This document shows, piece after piece, positions 1 through 7,493 of a DNA stretch of 33,752 nucleotides. Position 1 is the stretch's first letter, and each line of letters begins with the position of its first letter. Location of the stretch: assembly GCA_032123675.1 (NCBI GenBank), contig JAQBEX010000225.1, forward strand, positions 1 to 33,752. The letters run 5' to 3'. The translations under genes were made by a program, and so were the position numbers. The stretch comes from Prado023 sp032123675. Its GTDB lineage: Bacteria > Actinomycetota > Actinomycetes > S36-B12 > CAIYMF01. The notes below the pieces were generated by a model. That model had not been told where the DNA came from, made no database searches, and saw only the letters and a list, made by a program, of their open reading frames with translations.

Positions 1-433
1 GCGCACCCGGGGCTACGCCTCACTCGACTACGAGCTCACCGGCGAGCAGGAGGCGGACCTCGTCAAGGTCGACATCCTGCTGCACGGCGACCCCGTGGAC
101 GCGTTCAGCGCGATCGTCCACCGCGACAAGGCCTATGCCTACGGGGTCGCGATGGCCGGCAAGCTCAAGGAGCTCATCCCGAGGCAGCAGTTCGAGGTGC
201 CCATCCAGGCGGCGATCGGGTCGCGGATCATCGCGCGCGAGAGTGTCCGCGCGATGCGCAAGGACGTCCTTGCCAAGTGCTACGGCGGCGACATCACCCG
301 CAAGCGCAAGCTGCTCGAGAAGCAGAAGGAGGGCAAGAAGCGGATGAAGATGGTCGGTCGTGTCGAGATCCCGCAGGAGGCCTTCATTGCCGCCCTGAAC
401 ACCGAGGGTGATCAGGGCGGCAAGAACAAGTAG
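1..433 (+). CDS. lepA: Elongation factor 4 (LepA), C-terminal part, cut by the window edge
   Basis: This is the last 143 codons of LepA, the ribosome-associated GTPase that acts on stalled or mistranslocated ribosomes. The reading frame enters at base 2 and ends at TAG 431-433. The visible part begins with TRGYASLDYE, the end of the domain equivalent to EF-G domain V. It continues into the LepA-specific C-terminal domain, with the stretch RESVRAMRKDVLAKCYGGD and the lysine-rich RKRKLLEKQKEGKKRMK that contacts tRNA and the peptidyl transferase region in known LepA structures. The GTPase domain lies upstream of the window. Nothing looks degraded. The family assignment is secure because the C-terminal domain is unique to LepA and absent from EF-G. 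Confidence 0.96.
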   Translation, partial: RTRGYASLDYELTGEQEADLVKVDILLHGDPVDAFSAIVHRDKAYAYGVAMAGKLKELIPRQQFEVPIQAAIGSRIIARESVRAMRKDVLAKCYGGDITRKRKLLEKQKEGKKRMKMVGRVEIPQEAFIAALNTEGDQGGKNK

Positions 434-479
434 GGCAGCGGCGGGGTTCTGTCGATTGTTCCCCGGCTGCCGGGAGTCG

Positions 480-500
480 CCACGGCACGGATGCCCGTGG
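480..500 (+). terminator. Weak stem-loop after lepA
   Basis: CCACGG (480-485) pairs with CCGTGG (495-500) across a 9-base loop. A run of five T lies about 25 bases further on, too far for a classic intrinsic terminator. The rest of the 434-650 spacer shows no other feature I can support apart from the ribosome binding site GGAGG at 639-643 of the next gene. Confidence 0.25.
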
Positions 501-650
501 ATCGGTTCCGGCCGTGCGTCGTCGGTTTTTGTCGGTGACATGGGCGGTTCGCTGGGCCCACGGCTTGACCCGGACGCCTGCAATCGGCAGAGTTACCTGC
601 GTCACATGTCTGTCCCCTGTCCGAAGTGCACGCCCCATGGAGGCTCCTGA

Positions 651-2483
651 ATGGCCACAACTGCCGGATCACTGCAAACAACTCTTCCCCCGCACGCCGA
701 GAACCTCGGCCGGGCCATCCTCGACCGCGTCGCGGCGAGTCCGGACAAGCGGGCGTTCGTATCGCCCGGCCCCGCTGACGACTGGTCGGTGAGCTACACC
801 TGGCGTGAGGCCGGTGACGAGATGATGAAACTCGCTGCTGGCCTGCTGGCCCTCGGGCTGGAGCTGGAGGATCGGGTCGCCATCGCGAGCAACACCCGGA
901 CCGAGTGGATCTTCGCCGACGGTGCAGTGATGCTTGCTGGCGGTGCCAACACCACCATCTACCCGAGCACGGCCGACGACGACTTCGCCTACATCATGTC
1001 CGACTCCGGCTCCCGGTACCTGATCGCCGAGGACCAGAAGCAGGCCGACAAGGCCCTGCACCAGCGCGACCAACTCCCCGACCTGGACAAGATCATCCTG
1101 ATCGATGGTGAGGGCGATGGGGATTTCGTCATCAGCTGGAACCAGCTCCGCCAGCTCGGGGTGGACCACCTTGCCAAGGAGCCCAAGGCTATCGAGGAGC
1201 GCGTGGGCCAGCTGACCGGCGACTCGTTGGCCACCATGATCTACACCTCTGGCACCACGGGCCGCCCGAAGGGCGTTGAGCTTCCGCACAGTAACTGGGT
1301 CTTCATGGGAGCCAGCATCCAGGCGCTGGACATCCTCCATGAGCCGGATCTGCACTTCCTGTGGCTGCCGCTGTCGCACGTGTTCGGCAAGGTGCTCCTC
1401 GCCGGTCAGTACCAGGTTGGCTGGACGACGGCCACTGATGGACGCGTACCGAAGATCTCAGAGAACCTCGTGAAGCTGAGCCCGACCGCCATGGCCGGCG
1501 TTCCGCGTATCTTCGAGAAGATCTACCAGGGAGCCAACAGCCGGACTGAGGCCGCGGGCGGCGCCAAGCTCAAGATCTTCACCTGGGCGTTCAACACGTC
1601 GAAGAACATCAAGGCCAAGCAGCGGGCCGGCAAGTCGGCCGGGCCGTTCGCTGGCATCCAGATGGCGATCGCCGACAAGCTGGTCTTCTCGAAGATCCGC
1701 GCGGCGACCGGAGGCAACATCAAGGTCCTGGTCTCCGGGTCCGCGGCTCTCAACGGGGACGTCGCTCGATGGTTCGACGCCGCGGGTCTGCCGATCCTCG
1801 AGGGCTACGGCCTGACGGAGAACACCGCCGCAGCGTGCATCACCCGCCCCGACGACATCGTCTTCGGCACCATCGGCCAGCCCTTCCCGGGCACCGAGGT
1901 CAAGATCGCCGATGACGGTGAGGTGCTGCTGCGCGGTCCGCACATCATGCGCGGCTACCGGAACCTGCCGGAGGTCAATGCCGAGACACTGCTGCCCGAC
2001 GGCTGGCTGGCCACTGGTGACATCGGTGAACTCGACTCCGCTGGGCGGCTGAAGATCACCGACCGCAAGAAGGACATGGTCAAGACCTCCGGCGGCAAGT
2101 ACATCGCCCCGGGAGCCATCGCCGCGCAGTTCAAGGCGCTATCGTCGATCGCTTCGAACCTCGTCGCGATCGCGAACAACCGCAACTTCGCGACTGCCCT
2201 GATCTCCCTGGACCCGGACGCCCTGAATTCGTTCGCCGCGGAGAACGGCCTGTCCGGTGACTTCGCGACACTGTCGCAGTCCCCGGAGGTTCGGGCGAAC
2301 CTGCAGGCTTCGATCGACGCGCTGAACGCGCAGTTGAACCGGTGGGAGACCATCAAGAAGTTCACGGTCCTCGACCGCGACCTGTCCGAGGAGGACGGCG
2401 AGTTGACCGCGAGCCTCAAGGTCAAGCGCAAGGTCGTGGAGCAACACTTCTCCGACGAGATCGAGGCGATGTACGCGTCCTAG
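651..2483 (+). CDS. Long-chain acyl-CoA synthetase (AMP-dependent, FadD type)
   Basis: This 610-residue protein belongs to the ANL adenylating superfamily and should activate long-chain fatty acids to acyl-CoA through an acyl-AMP intermediate. The P-loop-like motif YTSGTTGRPKG lies at residues 198-208, GYGLTEN at 385-391, TGD at 455-457 and the hinge region DRKKDMVKTSGGK at 471-483. The order and length fit bacterial FadD15-like and eukaryotic-type long-chain ligases of about 600 residues. The start is ATG 651, preceded by GGAGG at 639-643 with 7-base spacing. A fadD-type gene next to lepA is a recurrent actinobacterial arrangement. Chain-length preference cannot be read from the sequence. 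No signal peptide or membrane helix is evident, so it is probably cytosolic or peripheral. Confidence 0.9.
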   Translation: MATTAGSLQTTLPPHAENLGRAILDRVAASPDKRAFVSPGPADDWSVSYTWREAGDEMMKLAAGLLALGLELEDRVAIASNTRTEWIFADGAVMLAGGANTTIYPSTADDDFAYIMSDSGSRYLIAEDQKQADKALHQRDQLPDLDKIILIDGEGDGDFVISWNQLRQLGVDHLAKEPKAIEERVGQLTGDSLATMIYTSGTTGRPKGVELPHSNWVFMGASIQALDILHEPDLHFLWLPLSHVFGKVLLAGQYQVGWTTATDGRVPKISENLVKLSPTAMAGVPRIFEKIYQGANSRTEAAGGAKLKIFTWAFNTSKNIKAKQRAGKSAGPFAGIQMAIADKLVFSKIRAATGGNIKVLVSGSAALNGDVARWFDAAGLPILEGYGLTENTAAACITRPDDIVFGTIGQPFPGTEVKIADDGEVLLRGPHIMRGYRNLPEVNAETLLPDGWLATGDIGELDSAGRLKITDRKKDMVKTSGGKYIAPGAIAAQFKALSSIASNLVAIANNRNFATALISLDPDALNSFAAENGLSGDFATLSQSPEVRANLQASIDALNAQLNRWETIKKFTVLDRDLSEEDGELTASLKVKRKVVEQHFSDEIEAMYAS

Positions 2484-2507
2484 TCGTTGTCGCCGACGAA
2501 CGATCTG

Positions 2508-2537
2508 CCGCCCCCTCCCCGCACCGGGAGGGGGCGG
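2508..2537 (+). terminator. Intrinsic terminator-like hairpin after the acyl-CoA synthetase
   Basis: CCGCCCCCTCCC (2508-2519) pairs perfectly over 12 bases with 2526-2537 around a 6-base loop. There is no T tract, as is common for actinobacterial terminators. It starts 24 bases after the stop codon. Confidence 0.75.
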
Positions 2538-2545
2538 TGTCGTCT

Positions 2546-2578
2546 GTGCAGGCGGGCGCACCTCACGCCCGCCTGCAC
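2546..2578. terminator. Second perfect hairpin in the convergent spacer
   Basis: GTGCAGGCGGGCG (2546-2558) pairs perfectly over 13 bases with 2566-2578 around a 7-base loop, only 8 bases after the preceding hairpin. It lies between the converging genes ending at 2483 and 2670, so it may terminate transcription from the minus strand or back up the first hairpin. Confidence 0.6.
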
Positions 2579-2669
2579 GCGGCATGTCCGGGCCGAGCTG
2601 TCGGAGGCGTGGTCGGGCGCTCGCGGCCCCGGCGTTGGGCGCTCGGCTCGGCTCGCTGGCCCGGACGGC

Positions 2670-3266
2670 CTACGACGAGGCGGCCGCCCCCGTGGGTGAG
2701 GCCTGCGGGATGGGGTCGATCGAACCGTCCAGGTCCGGGGCCCCGGTTGTGTCCTCGGGGGAGCCCCGCACCGTCAACACCAGGTTCGGCTGGCCGTCAT
2801 CGTCGCCCAGCACGACGTACACGGCGAACGTCGGCGCGGCGAAGCTGAACAGGCCGGTGTTGGTCTGGGCGGCCCCCACGTACTCGGCGATCGGCACGTA
2901 CCCGCGGTCCGCGAGCTCGTCGATGACCGGTCGCGCCAAGTCCAGCGCCGTGGCCGAATCCCCGGTGAAGGTTGCCGTCCAGGTGCGTCTCGGCTCGGCG
3001 CCGATCGCGTAGGCGGTGACCACCTCAGCGCCCTTCGGAAGTGGCACGTCGGGCCAGTCGGCGGGCAGGTCGGCGCCCGAGAGCTCCCACGTCTTGGCCA
3101 ACTGCGCCGGTCGGCTGTCGGAAACCACGGTCGGGCTCGCAGTGGGCGTTGGCGACGGGGATCCGATCGTCGGTCGCGCCTGCGGTTCGTCGGATGTGCA
3201 CCCCGCAAGCAGGAGGACCCCACAGGCCATCGCGGTCGCTGCCCGCCCGATCGTCGTCCCCCTCAT
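2670..3266 (-). CDS. Putative secreted lipoprotein, unknown function
   Basis: This 198-residue protein begins with a short basic n-region and a hydrophobic stretch that ends in a lipobox, LAGC at residues 20-23, so it should be lipidated on Cys23 and anchored outside the cytoplasmic membrane. A Ser/Thr/Pro-rich linker (about residues 28-50) follows, typical of actinobacterial lipoproteins. The globular part, about residues 57-170, contains PADWPDVPLPKGAEVVTAY and two likely beta-strand runs. It matches no enzyme family I can name. The start ATG 3266 is supported by the signal peptide and by an -10-like box 6 bases upstream. It is convergent with the acyl-CoA synthetase gene and divergent from hemW, with no partner gene. 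Confidence 0.8.
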   Translation of the reverse strand: MRGTTIGRAATAMACGVLLLAGCTSDEPQARPTIGSPSPTPTASPTVVSDSRPAQLAKTWELSGADLPADWPDVPLPKGAEVVTAYAIGAEPRRTWTATFTGDSATALDLARPVIDELADRGYVPIAEYVGAAQTNTGLFSFAAPTFAVYVVLGDDDGQPNLVLTVRGSPEDTTGAPDLDGSIDPIPQASPTGAAASS

Positions 3267-3278
3267 GGGGCAACGCTA
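3267..3278 (-). promoter_or_regulatory. -10-like box of a probable leaderless promoter (lipoprotein gene)
   Basis: On the minus strand TAGCGT (3278-3273) is followed by six bases and then ATG 3266. No Shine-Dalgarno is visible. The spacing would place the transcription start at or next to the A of ATG. Confidence 0.5.
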
Positions 3279-3310
3279 GCGCGTACCACCGGATGCGCCG
3301 ACACATGCGG

Positions 3311-3323
3311 GACAATGCTGACC
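3311..3323 (+). promoter_or_regulatory. -10-like box of a probable leaderless promoter (hemW)
   Basis: GACAAT (3311-3316) is followed by seven bases and ATG 3324. It decides between two in-frame ATGs. The upstream one, at 3315, overlaps the box itself, and neither has a convincing Shine-Dalgarno. Confidence 0.45.
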
Positions 3324-4535
3324 ATGCCGAGCCAGCCGATCGGGGAGGTCCCGCCCGCCGACGGGACCCTTCCCGAGCCATCGGCAGCAGCATTCGGGCT
3401 GCGGGACTTCGGCTTCTACGTCCACGTTCCCTTCTGCGCGTCCCGGTGCGGGTACTGCGACTTCAACACCTATACCGCCCCCGAGTTGGCGGGCTCGTCC
3501 TCGGTCGAGCAATCGACGTTCGCCGAGCATCTCGGCGCCGAGGTGGATCTCGCCCGCGATGTTCTCGGGGACCGGCGTGTCCCGGTGAGCACGGTGTTCG
3601 TGGGTGGGGGGACACCGACGCTGATCACCCCGGATGCCCTCGGCTCGGTCCTCGACAGGATCGACTCCCGATTCGGCCTCGCGGACGGCGCTGAGGTGAC
3701 GCTGGAGGCGAACCCCGACTCGGTGGACCCGACGTCGTTGCGCCGGCTGCGTGCGGTCGGCTTCACCAGGATCTCGTTCGGGATGCAGAGCGCGGTGCCC
3801 CACGTCCTTGGCGTGCTCGACCGAACCCACACTACCGGCGGTGCTCTTCAGGCCGTGGCCGAGGCCCGGGCAGCGGGGTTCGAGCAGATCAGCCTGGACC
3901 TGATCTACGGAACCCCCGGTGAGTCCCTGGCCGACTGGCAGACGACCGTCGATTCGGCGCTCTCAGCAGGCGTGGGCCACCTGTCGGCGTATGCGTTGAT
4001 AGTTGAGCCGGGAACGCGGCTGGCGGCTGCGGTCCGGCGGGGCGACATCAGCGCACCCGACGACGACCTGATGGCCGACATGTATGACCTGGCTGATCAG
4101 GCGTTCGCGGCCGCGGGGCTGCCCTGGTACGAGCTGTCGAACTGGGCCGTCCCCGGCCAGGAATGCCGGCACAACATCGCGTATTGGCGCGGCGCCGACT
4201 GGTGGGGGGCCGGCCCTGGGGCCCACAGCCACGTGGCGGGCACCCGGTGGTGGAACGTCAAGCACCCAGCCGCCTACGTGCGACGCCTGGAGGCGGGGCA
4301 GTCACCGGCGGTCGGTCGTGAGGTCCTCGACCCAACCACCCGGGCGATCGAGGAGATCATGCTCGGGATCCGGATGGCTGGCGGGATCGACGTCGCCAGC
4401 CTCAGCGCCAAGCAGCGGGTCGAGCTCGACCTGGTCGTCGCCGATGGGCTGGGGGACCTGGTCGGCGGGAGGTTCCAGTTGACCCGGCCCGGTCGGCTCC
4501 TCGCCGACGCCGTGGTGCGCAGGCTTGTGGACTGA
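3324..4535 (+). CDS. hemW: Radical SAM heme chaperone HemW
   Basis: This 403-residue radical SAM protein carries the cluster motif CASRCGYC, with cysteines at residues 38, 42 and 45, followed by DFNTY, and GGGTPT in the SAM-binding region. The C-terminal HemW/HemN region includes ECRHNIAYWRGADWWGAGPGAHS. The family binds heme and delivers it to hemoproteins. It was long annotated as oxygen-independent coproporphyrinogen III oxidase, but the CxxxCxxC-D pattern without the extra HemN cysteine points to HemW. An upstream in-frame ATG at 3315 would add three residues. The gene follows the lepA neighbourhood as in many actinobacteria. It converges on the gene at 4644-5252 with a strong hairpin between them. 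Confidence 0.9.
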   Translation: MPSQPIGEVPPADGTLPEPSAAAFGLRDFGFYVHVPFCASRCGYCDFNTYTAPELAGSSSVEQSTFAEHLGAEVDLARDVLGDRRVPVSTVFVGGGTPTLITPDALGSVLDRIDSRFGLADGAEVTLEANPDSVDPTSLRRLRAVGFTRISFGMQSAVPHVLGVLDRTHTTGGALQAVAEARAAGFEQISLDLIYGTPGESLADWQTTVDSALSAGVGHLSAYALIVEPGTRLAAAVRRGDISAPDDDLMADMYDLADQAFAAAGLPWYELSNWAVPGQECRHNIAYWRGADWWGAGPGAHSHVAGTRWWNVKHPAAYVRRLEAGQSPAVGREVLDPTTRAIEEIMLGIRMAGGIDVASLSAKQRVELDLVVADGLGDLVGGRFQLTRPGRLLADAVVRRLVD

Positions 4536-4573
4536 CGGCGTCGGCGCCCATCCGGGGCCGCCTGCTCATGGCA

Positions 4574-4632
4574 AGGGGCCGGGTGGCCGTGCACACCAGC
4601 TGGTCTCGCTGGTCCGTGGCCACCCGGCCCCT
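4574..4632. terminator. Bidirectional terminator-like hairpin between hemW and the 4644 gene
   Basis: AGGGGCCGGGTGGCC (4574-4588) pairs perfectly over 15 bases with 4618-4632. The 29-base loop contains its own palindrome ACCAGCTGGT, so the element can form a branched structure. It sits in the 108-base spacer of two convergent genes. Confidence 0.7.
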
Positions 4633-4643
4633 GGTGACGACGG

Positions 4644-5252
4644 TCAGGTGCCCAGCGATTGCCAGCTGAAGGCGATCCAGACAATCTGCAATACGAGGAA
4701 GACCATGCCGACGATGCCGAGGATCCGCCCGATGTTGGTGTTGCTGCGCCCGGAGGGGTCCATCTGCCCGACGCTCATGGCGGCCAGGTCGTTCTTGCCC
4801 ATGATGTAGGCGACGATCGACACGGGGCCGCAGCACAGGAGCCCAACGATCCCGAGTGCCAGTACCAGACCCCCGCGGTTCGGCTTCATCCCGGCCCCGA
4901 GCGGCATGCCGCCGGGGCCGACCGCGTTCGCGGGCGGGTAGACACCCTCGGGCGGCGCCGGCGGGTAGCTCCCGGGCAGCCCGGCCGGGGGTGGCGGGGG
5001 AGGGTAGCCGCCTGAGACTCCAGGGGGCGGCGGAGGTGGGTAGTTCCCGGGGGCCGGCGGAGGAGGTGGTGGGTAGCCCCCTGCGGCCGGGGGAGTTGCC
5101 TCGGCCGCAGGCCCTGCAGGCGCAGTCGGCTCCGTGCTGCCCGGTTCGGGGGCGTCCGGCTCGGGCTCGGGCGTCTCGTCCTGAGGTGGGGTCAGGGCAC
5201 CGCCGATGGGTTCATCGGGCTCGGCGGGAGGTTCGACGGGAGGCTGGGTCAT
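4644..5252 (-). CDS. Pro-rich membrane protein with a DUF4190-like two-helix domain
   Basis: This 202-residue protein has a disordered acidic and proline-rich N-terminal half (residues 1 to about 115) with four YPPPPPP-like repeats separated by Gly-rich spacers. Two hydrophobic helices follow, GLVLALGIVGLLCCGPVSIVAY and ILGIVGMVFLVLQIVWIAF, joined by a loop with MGKNDLAAM. That arrangement is typical of DUF4190 proteins, common and functionally uncharacterised in actinobacteria. The proline-rich half probably lies in the cytoplasm and could bind partner proteins, which is inference. The start is ATG 5252 with AAGGA (5261-5265 on the plus strand as tcctt) 8 bases upstream, so this gene uses a conventional ribosome binding site. 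Confidence 0.75.
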   Translation of the reverse strand: MTQPPVEPPAEPDEPIGGALTPPQDETPEPEPDAPEPGSTEPTAPAGPAAEATPPAAGGYPPPPPPAPGNYPPPPPPGVSGGYPPPPPPAGLPGSYPPAPPEGVYPPANAVGPGGMPLGAGMKPNRGGLVLALGIVGLLCCGPVSIVAYIMGKNDLAAMSVGQMDPSGRSNTNIGRILGIVGMVFLVLQIVWIAFSWQSLGT

Positions 5253-5380
5253 CTGGACGCTCCTTCCAGTGGGTGGTCCACCAGCAGGCTATCGGCACCC
5301 GGCGCGCGAGAGCCGCACATATCGGGCACGTCCCGGCAGCGAATCAGGCCTCGGCGGCGAATCGTTGCGCCGCCCGACCA

Positions 5381-6223
5381 CTACGGCGCCGTGACCAGGT
5401 CGATCGCCTCCTCAACGCGGGCCAGGAGCTCCGGGTCCAGGTCGGCGTAGGAGTTGACCGAGCCGAGGATTCGTCGCCAGGCAGCGCGCTCGTCGAGCGG
5501 CCAGCCCAGTGCGGAGCACACACCTGCCTTCCACGGCTTCCCGCGGGGAACGACGGGCCAGGCGTCAATGCCCACGGCCGCGGGCCGGACGGCCTGCCAC
5601 ACGTCGACGTAGGGATGGCCCAGCACCGTGACGTGGGGCGACCAGCGCCTCGTGACGTCGTCGGCGATCCGGGTCTCCTTGGTGCCGGGGACCAGGTGGT
5701 CGACGAGGACCACGAGTCGACGCTGCGGACCGGGCCCGAACTCGGAGATCAGCTCGAGCAGGTCGTCGATGCCGCCAATGGGCTCGACGACGACTCCGAG
5801 CTCGCGCAGGTCCGCGCCCCACACCTTCTCGACCAGCTCAGCATCATGGGTCCCCTCGACCCAGATCCGGGAGGCACGGGCCACCTGGGCCGGGCCCCGT
5901 GGGGCGGCGATCGAACCGGAGGCGGTGCGGGCCGGGGTGGTTGGCGGACTCGCAGCGGCGCTGCGCGGACGGGTCAGCGTCACGGGGCGGCCCTCGAGCA
6001 GGAAGCCTGCCGGCTCAGCGGGGAACAGCCGGACGCGACCATGCCGATCCTCGAGGGCCACAGCCCAGCCCACCGTGGTCTTCTCCCAGCCGACCACGGC
6101 CCCGCACCATCCGCTGACGGCGCACTCAACGACGAGGTCGTGCTCCCCGACCACCTCGGCGACCCGGGGCGCGCGGGCGTGCCGACCTGCGGCGAGGACG
6201 TCGGGGCCATAGCGATCCAGCAC
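5381..6223 (-). CDS. DUF3097 family protein with TOPRIM-like motifs
   Basis: This 280-residue protein fits the DUF3097 family, which is conserved next to hrcA or hemW in many actinobacteria. The N-terminal half contains HDLVVECAVSGWCGAVV and FPAEPAGFLLEGRPVTL, typical of the family. After a low-complexity Ala/Pro/Thr linker, the second half reads IWVEGTHDAELVEKVWG and later LVVLVDHLVPGTKE. The EG-x-x-DA arrangement followed by an Asp-containing strand resembles the metal-binding core of TOPRIM domains, as in the DnaG of this window (VVVEGYTDVMAA). A nucleic-acid role is therefore plausible, but this is inference and no activity is known to me. The start is GTG 6223, supported by family N-termini (MxxYGPD) and by TAGGGT 7 bases upstream. 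Confidence 0.85.
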   Translation of the reverse strand: MLDRYGPDVLAAGRHARAPRVAEVVGEHDLVVECAVSGWCGAVVGWEKTTVGWAVALEDRHGRVRLFPAEPAGFLLEGRPVTLTRPRSAAASPPTTPARTASGSIAAPRGPAQVARASRIWVEGTHDAELVEKVWGADLRELGVVVEPIGGIDDLLELISEFGPGPQRRLVVLVDHLVPGTKETRIADDVTRRWSPHVTVLGHPYVDVWQAVRPAAVGIDAWPVVPRGKPWKAGVCSALGWPLDERAAWRRILGSVNSYADLDPELLARVEEAIDLVTAP

Positions 6224-6236
6224 CCGAGCGACCCTA
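6224..6236 (-). promoter_or_regulatory. -10-like box of a probable leaderless promoter (DUF3097)
   Basis: On the minus strand TAGGGT (6236-6231) precedes GTG 6223 by seven bases, with no Shine-Dalgarno. The box lies 12 bases from the palindromic repeat at 6248-6325, which would occupy the upstream promoter region. Confidence 0.45.
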
Positions 6237-6247
6237 CCCCCCGCTCC

Positions 6248-6325
6248 CCCCGCAGACCCTCCGCCAGGGTCCAGAATCTCCGCGACGGCGCGGAGATTCT
6301 GAGCCTTCGGGGAGGGTCTGCGGGG
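6248..6325. repeat. Nested palindromic intergenic repeat, copy A
   Basis: The outer stem is a perfect 15-base pairing of 6248-6262 (CCCCGCAGACCCTCC) with 6311-6325. The inner stem is a perfect 13-base pairing of 6272-6284 with 6289-6301 around the tetraloop ACGG. The element fills most of the 124-base spacer between the adh stop and the DUF3097 start. The core CTCCGCGACGGCGCGGAG and the sequence just outside the right arm (GTGGGGGGCGC) recur in copy B at 7880-7951 in the same orientation. It resembles REP/BIME-type elements in size and position, but I cannot assign it to a named family. Confidence 0.8.
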
Positions 6326-6347
6326 TGGGGGGCGCGGGCCGGCTCCG

Positions 6348-7493
6348 TCAGAGTGCCGCGCGGAAGACTGCCGCCAGCTCGTCGAAGCTCAGCGGAACCG
6401 GGTTGCCCTTCATGCTGCTGGCGCGGGCCGCCTGGCCGACCACGCTGTCAGTGTCGGCGTCGCTGAGTCCCAGCGCCGACAGGGGTGGGATCTCGAGCAG
6501 CGCACACGTGTGCTCGATCCAGTGCAGTCCGTCCTCGACGGTTGCGTCGTAGACGCCGGTGAGGCACGCGGCGACGTGGGTGAACCGGGATTCGAGCCGG
6601 GCGTCGGGGTGGGCCAGGTTGGCCTCGCACACCGGCCCGAGCAGCGCGGCGCAGATGGCGCCATGCGCGCCCCCGGTCATCCCGCCGATGACGCCAGCGA
6701 ATCCGTGCACGGCGCCGAGTTTCGCGTTCGCCAGCGACAGGCCACCCAGCAGGCTGCACAGAGACATGTCGGTGCGGGCGCGCAGGTCCGTACCGTCCTG
6801 GTAGGCGGCCACGAGGCTGCGACCGGCTGCCATCATCCCCATCCGCGCCCACGAGTCGGTCATCGGGTTGGCATACGCAGACACGTACGGCTCGAGGCAC
6901 TGGATGAGTGCGTCCATCCCCGCGGCCGCGGTCACGGCCGGCGGGCAGTCCAGGGTGAGCTCGGGATCGATCACGGCGTGCCGGGGGATCATCAGGGGGT
7001 TGCGGAGGCTGGCCTTCACCGCGTGCTCGGGCACCGACAGGACAGCGTTGGCCGTCACCTCCGCGCCGGTGCCCGCTGTGGTCGGGACCGCGACAAGCGG
7101 CAGTGGCGCGCGCGTGATCGGCTGCCCGCGACCGACCACCTCGATGAACTCCATCGGATCGCCGCCGTTGGTGGCCAGCACGGCTGCCGCCTTGGCCAGG
7201 TCGATCGGGCTGCCGCCACCGATCGCCACAACGACGTCAGCCCCCATCGCCCGCGCGGCCTCGGAGGCTGCGCGGGCATCGTCGACGGTTGGCTCGCCGG
7301 AAACGGTCACCACCGACAGGGCATCGGCACCGGCGCGCAGGGGGTTCACGACATGCTCGATCCGATCCGGTGTGGCGCCGGTGACGACGAGCACCCGCGA
7401 CCCGAGTCCGGTCACGATCCCGCCCAGTTCGGTGATCTTCCCAGGGCCGAAGTGGATCCGAGGTGGCAGCGACAGGTCGAAGGTCGTGCTCAC
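6348..7493 (-). CDS. Iron-containing (group III) alcohol dehydrogenase / maleylacetate reductase-like
   Basis: This 381-residue protein has the two-domain fold of iron-dependent alcohol dehydrogenases. The dinucleotide motif GGGSPID is at residues 92-98, followed by LAKAAAVL, and TTAGTGAEVT is at 138-147. Of the four usual metal ligands, Asp194, His263 and His277 are present. The position that is normally His (D-x-x-x-H) is Gln198 in MDALIQCLEP. Subfamilies with Gln there exist, so the enzyme need not be dead, but metal use may differ. The start is GTG 7493, overlapping the stop of the upstream ABM gene by four bases (GTGA), which indicates translational coupling. The substrate is unknown. 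Candidates are a small aldehyde, alcohol or keto acid handled together with the ABM protein. Confidence 0.85.
   Translation of the reverse strand: MSTTFDLSLPPRIHFGPGKITELGGIVTGLGSRVLVVTGATPDRIEHVVNPLRAGADALSVVTVSGEPTVDDARAASEAARAMGADVVVAIGGGSPIDLAKAAAVLATNGGDPMEFIEVVGRGQPITRAPLPLVAVPTTAGTGAEVTANAVLSVPEHAVKASLRNPLMIPRHAVIDPELTLDCPPAVTAAAGMDALIQCLEPYVSAYANPMTDSWARMGMMAAGRSLVAAYQDGTDLRARTDMSLCSLLGGLSLANAKLGAVHGFAGVIGGMTGGAHGAICAALLGPVCEANLAHPDARLESRFTHVAACLTGVYDATVEDGLHWIEHTCALLEIPPLSALGLSDADTDSVVGQAARASSMKGNPVPLSFDELAAVFRAAL

Noticed and set aside
434..650. rpsT or holA homologue often found near lepA
   Set aside because: The spacer contains no frame with the S20 signature; the small frames here are shadows.
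4856..6466. Long plus-strand reading frame of 536 codons opposite the Pro-rich protein and DUF3097
   Set aside because: It is composed of Arg/Pro/Ala-rich low-complexity sequence antisense to two real genes and has no domain.
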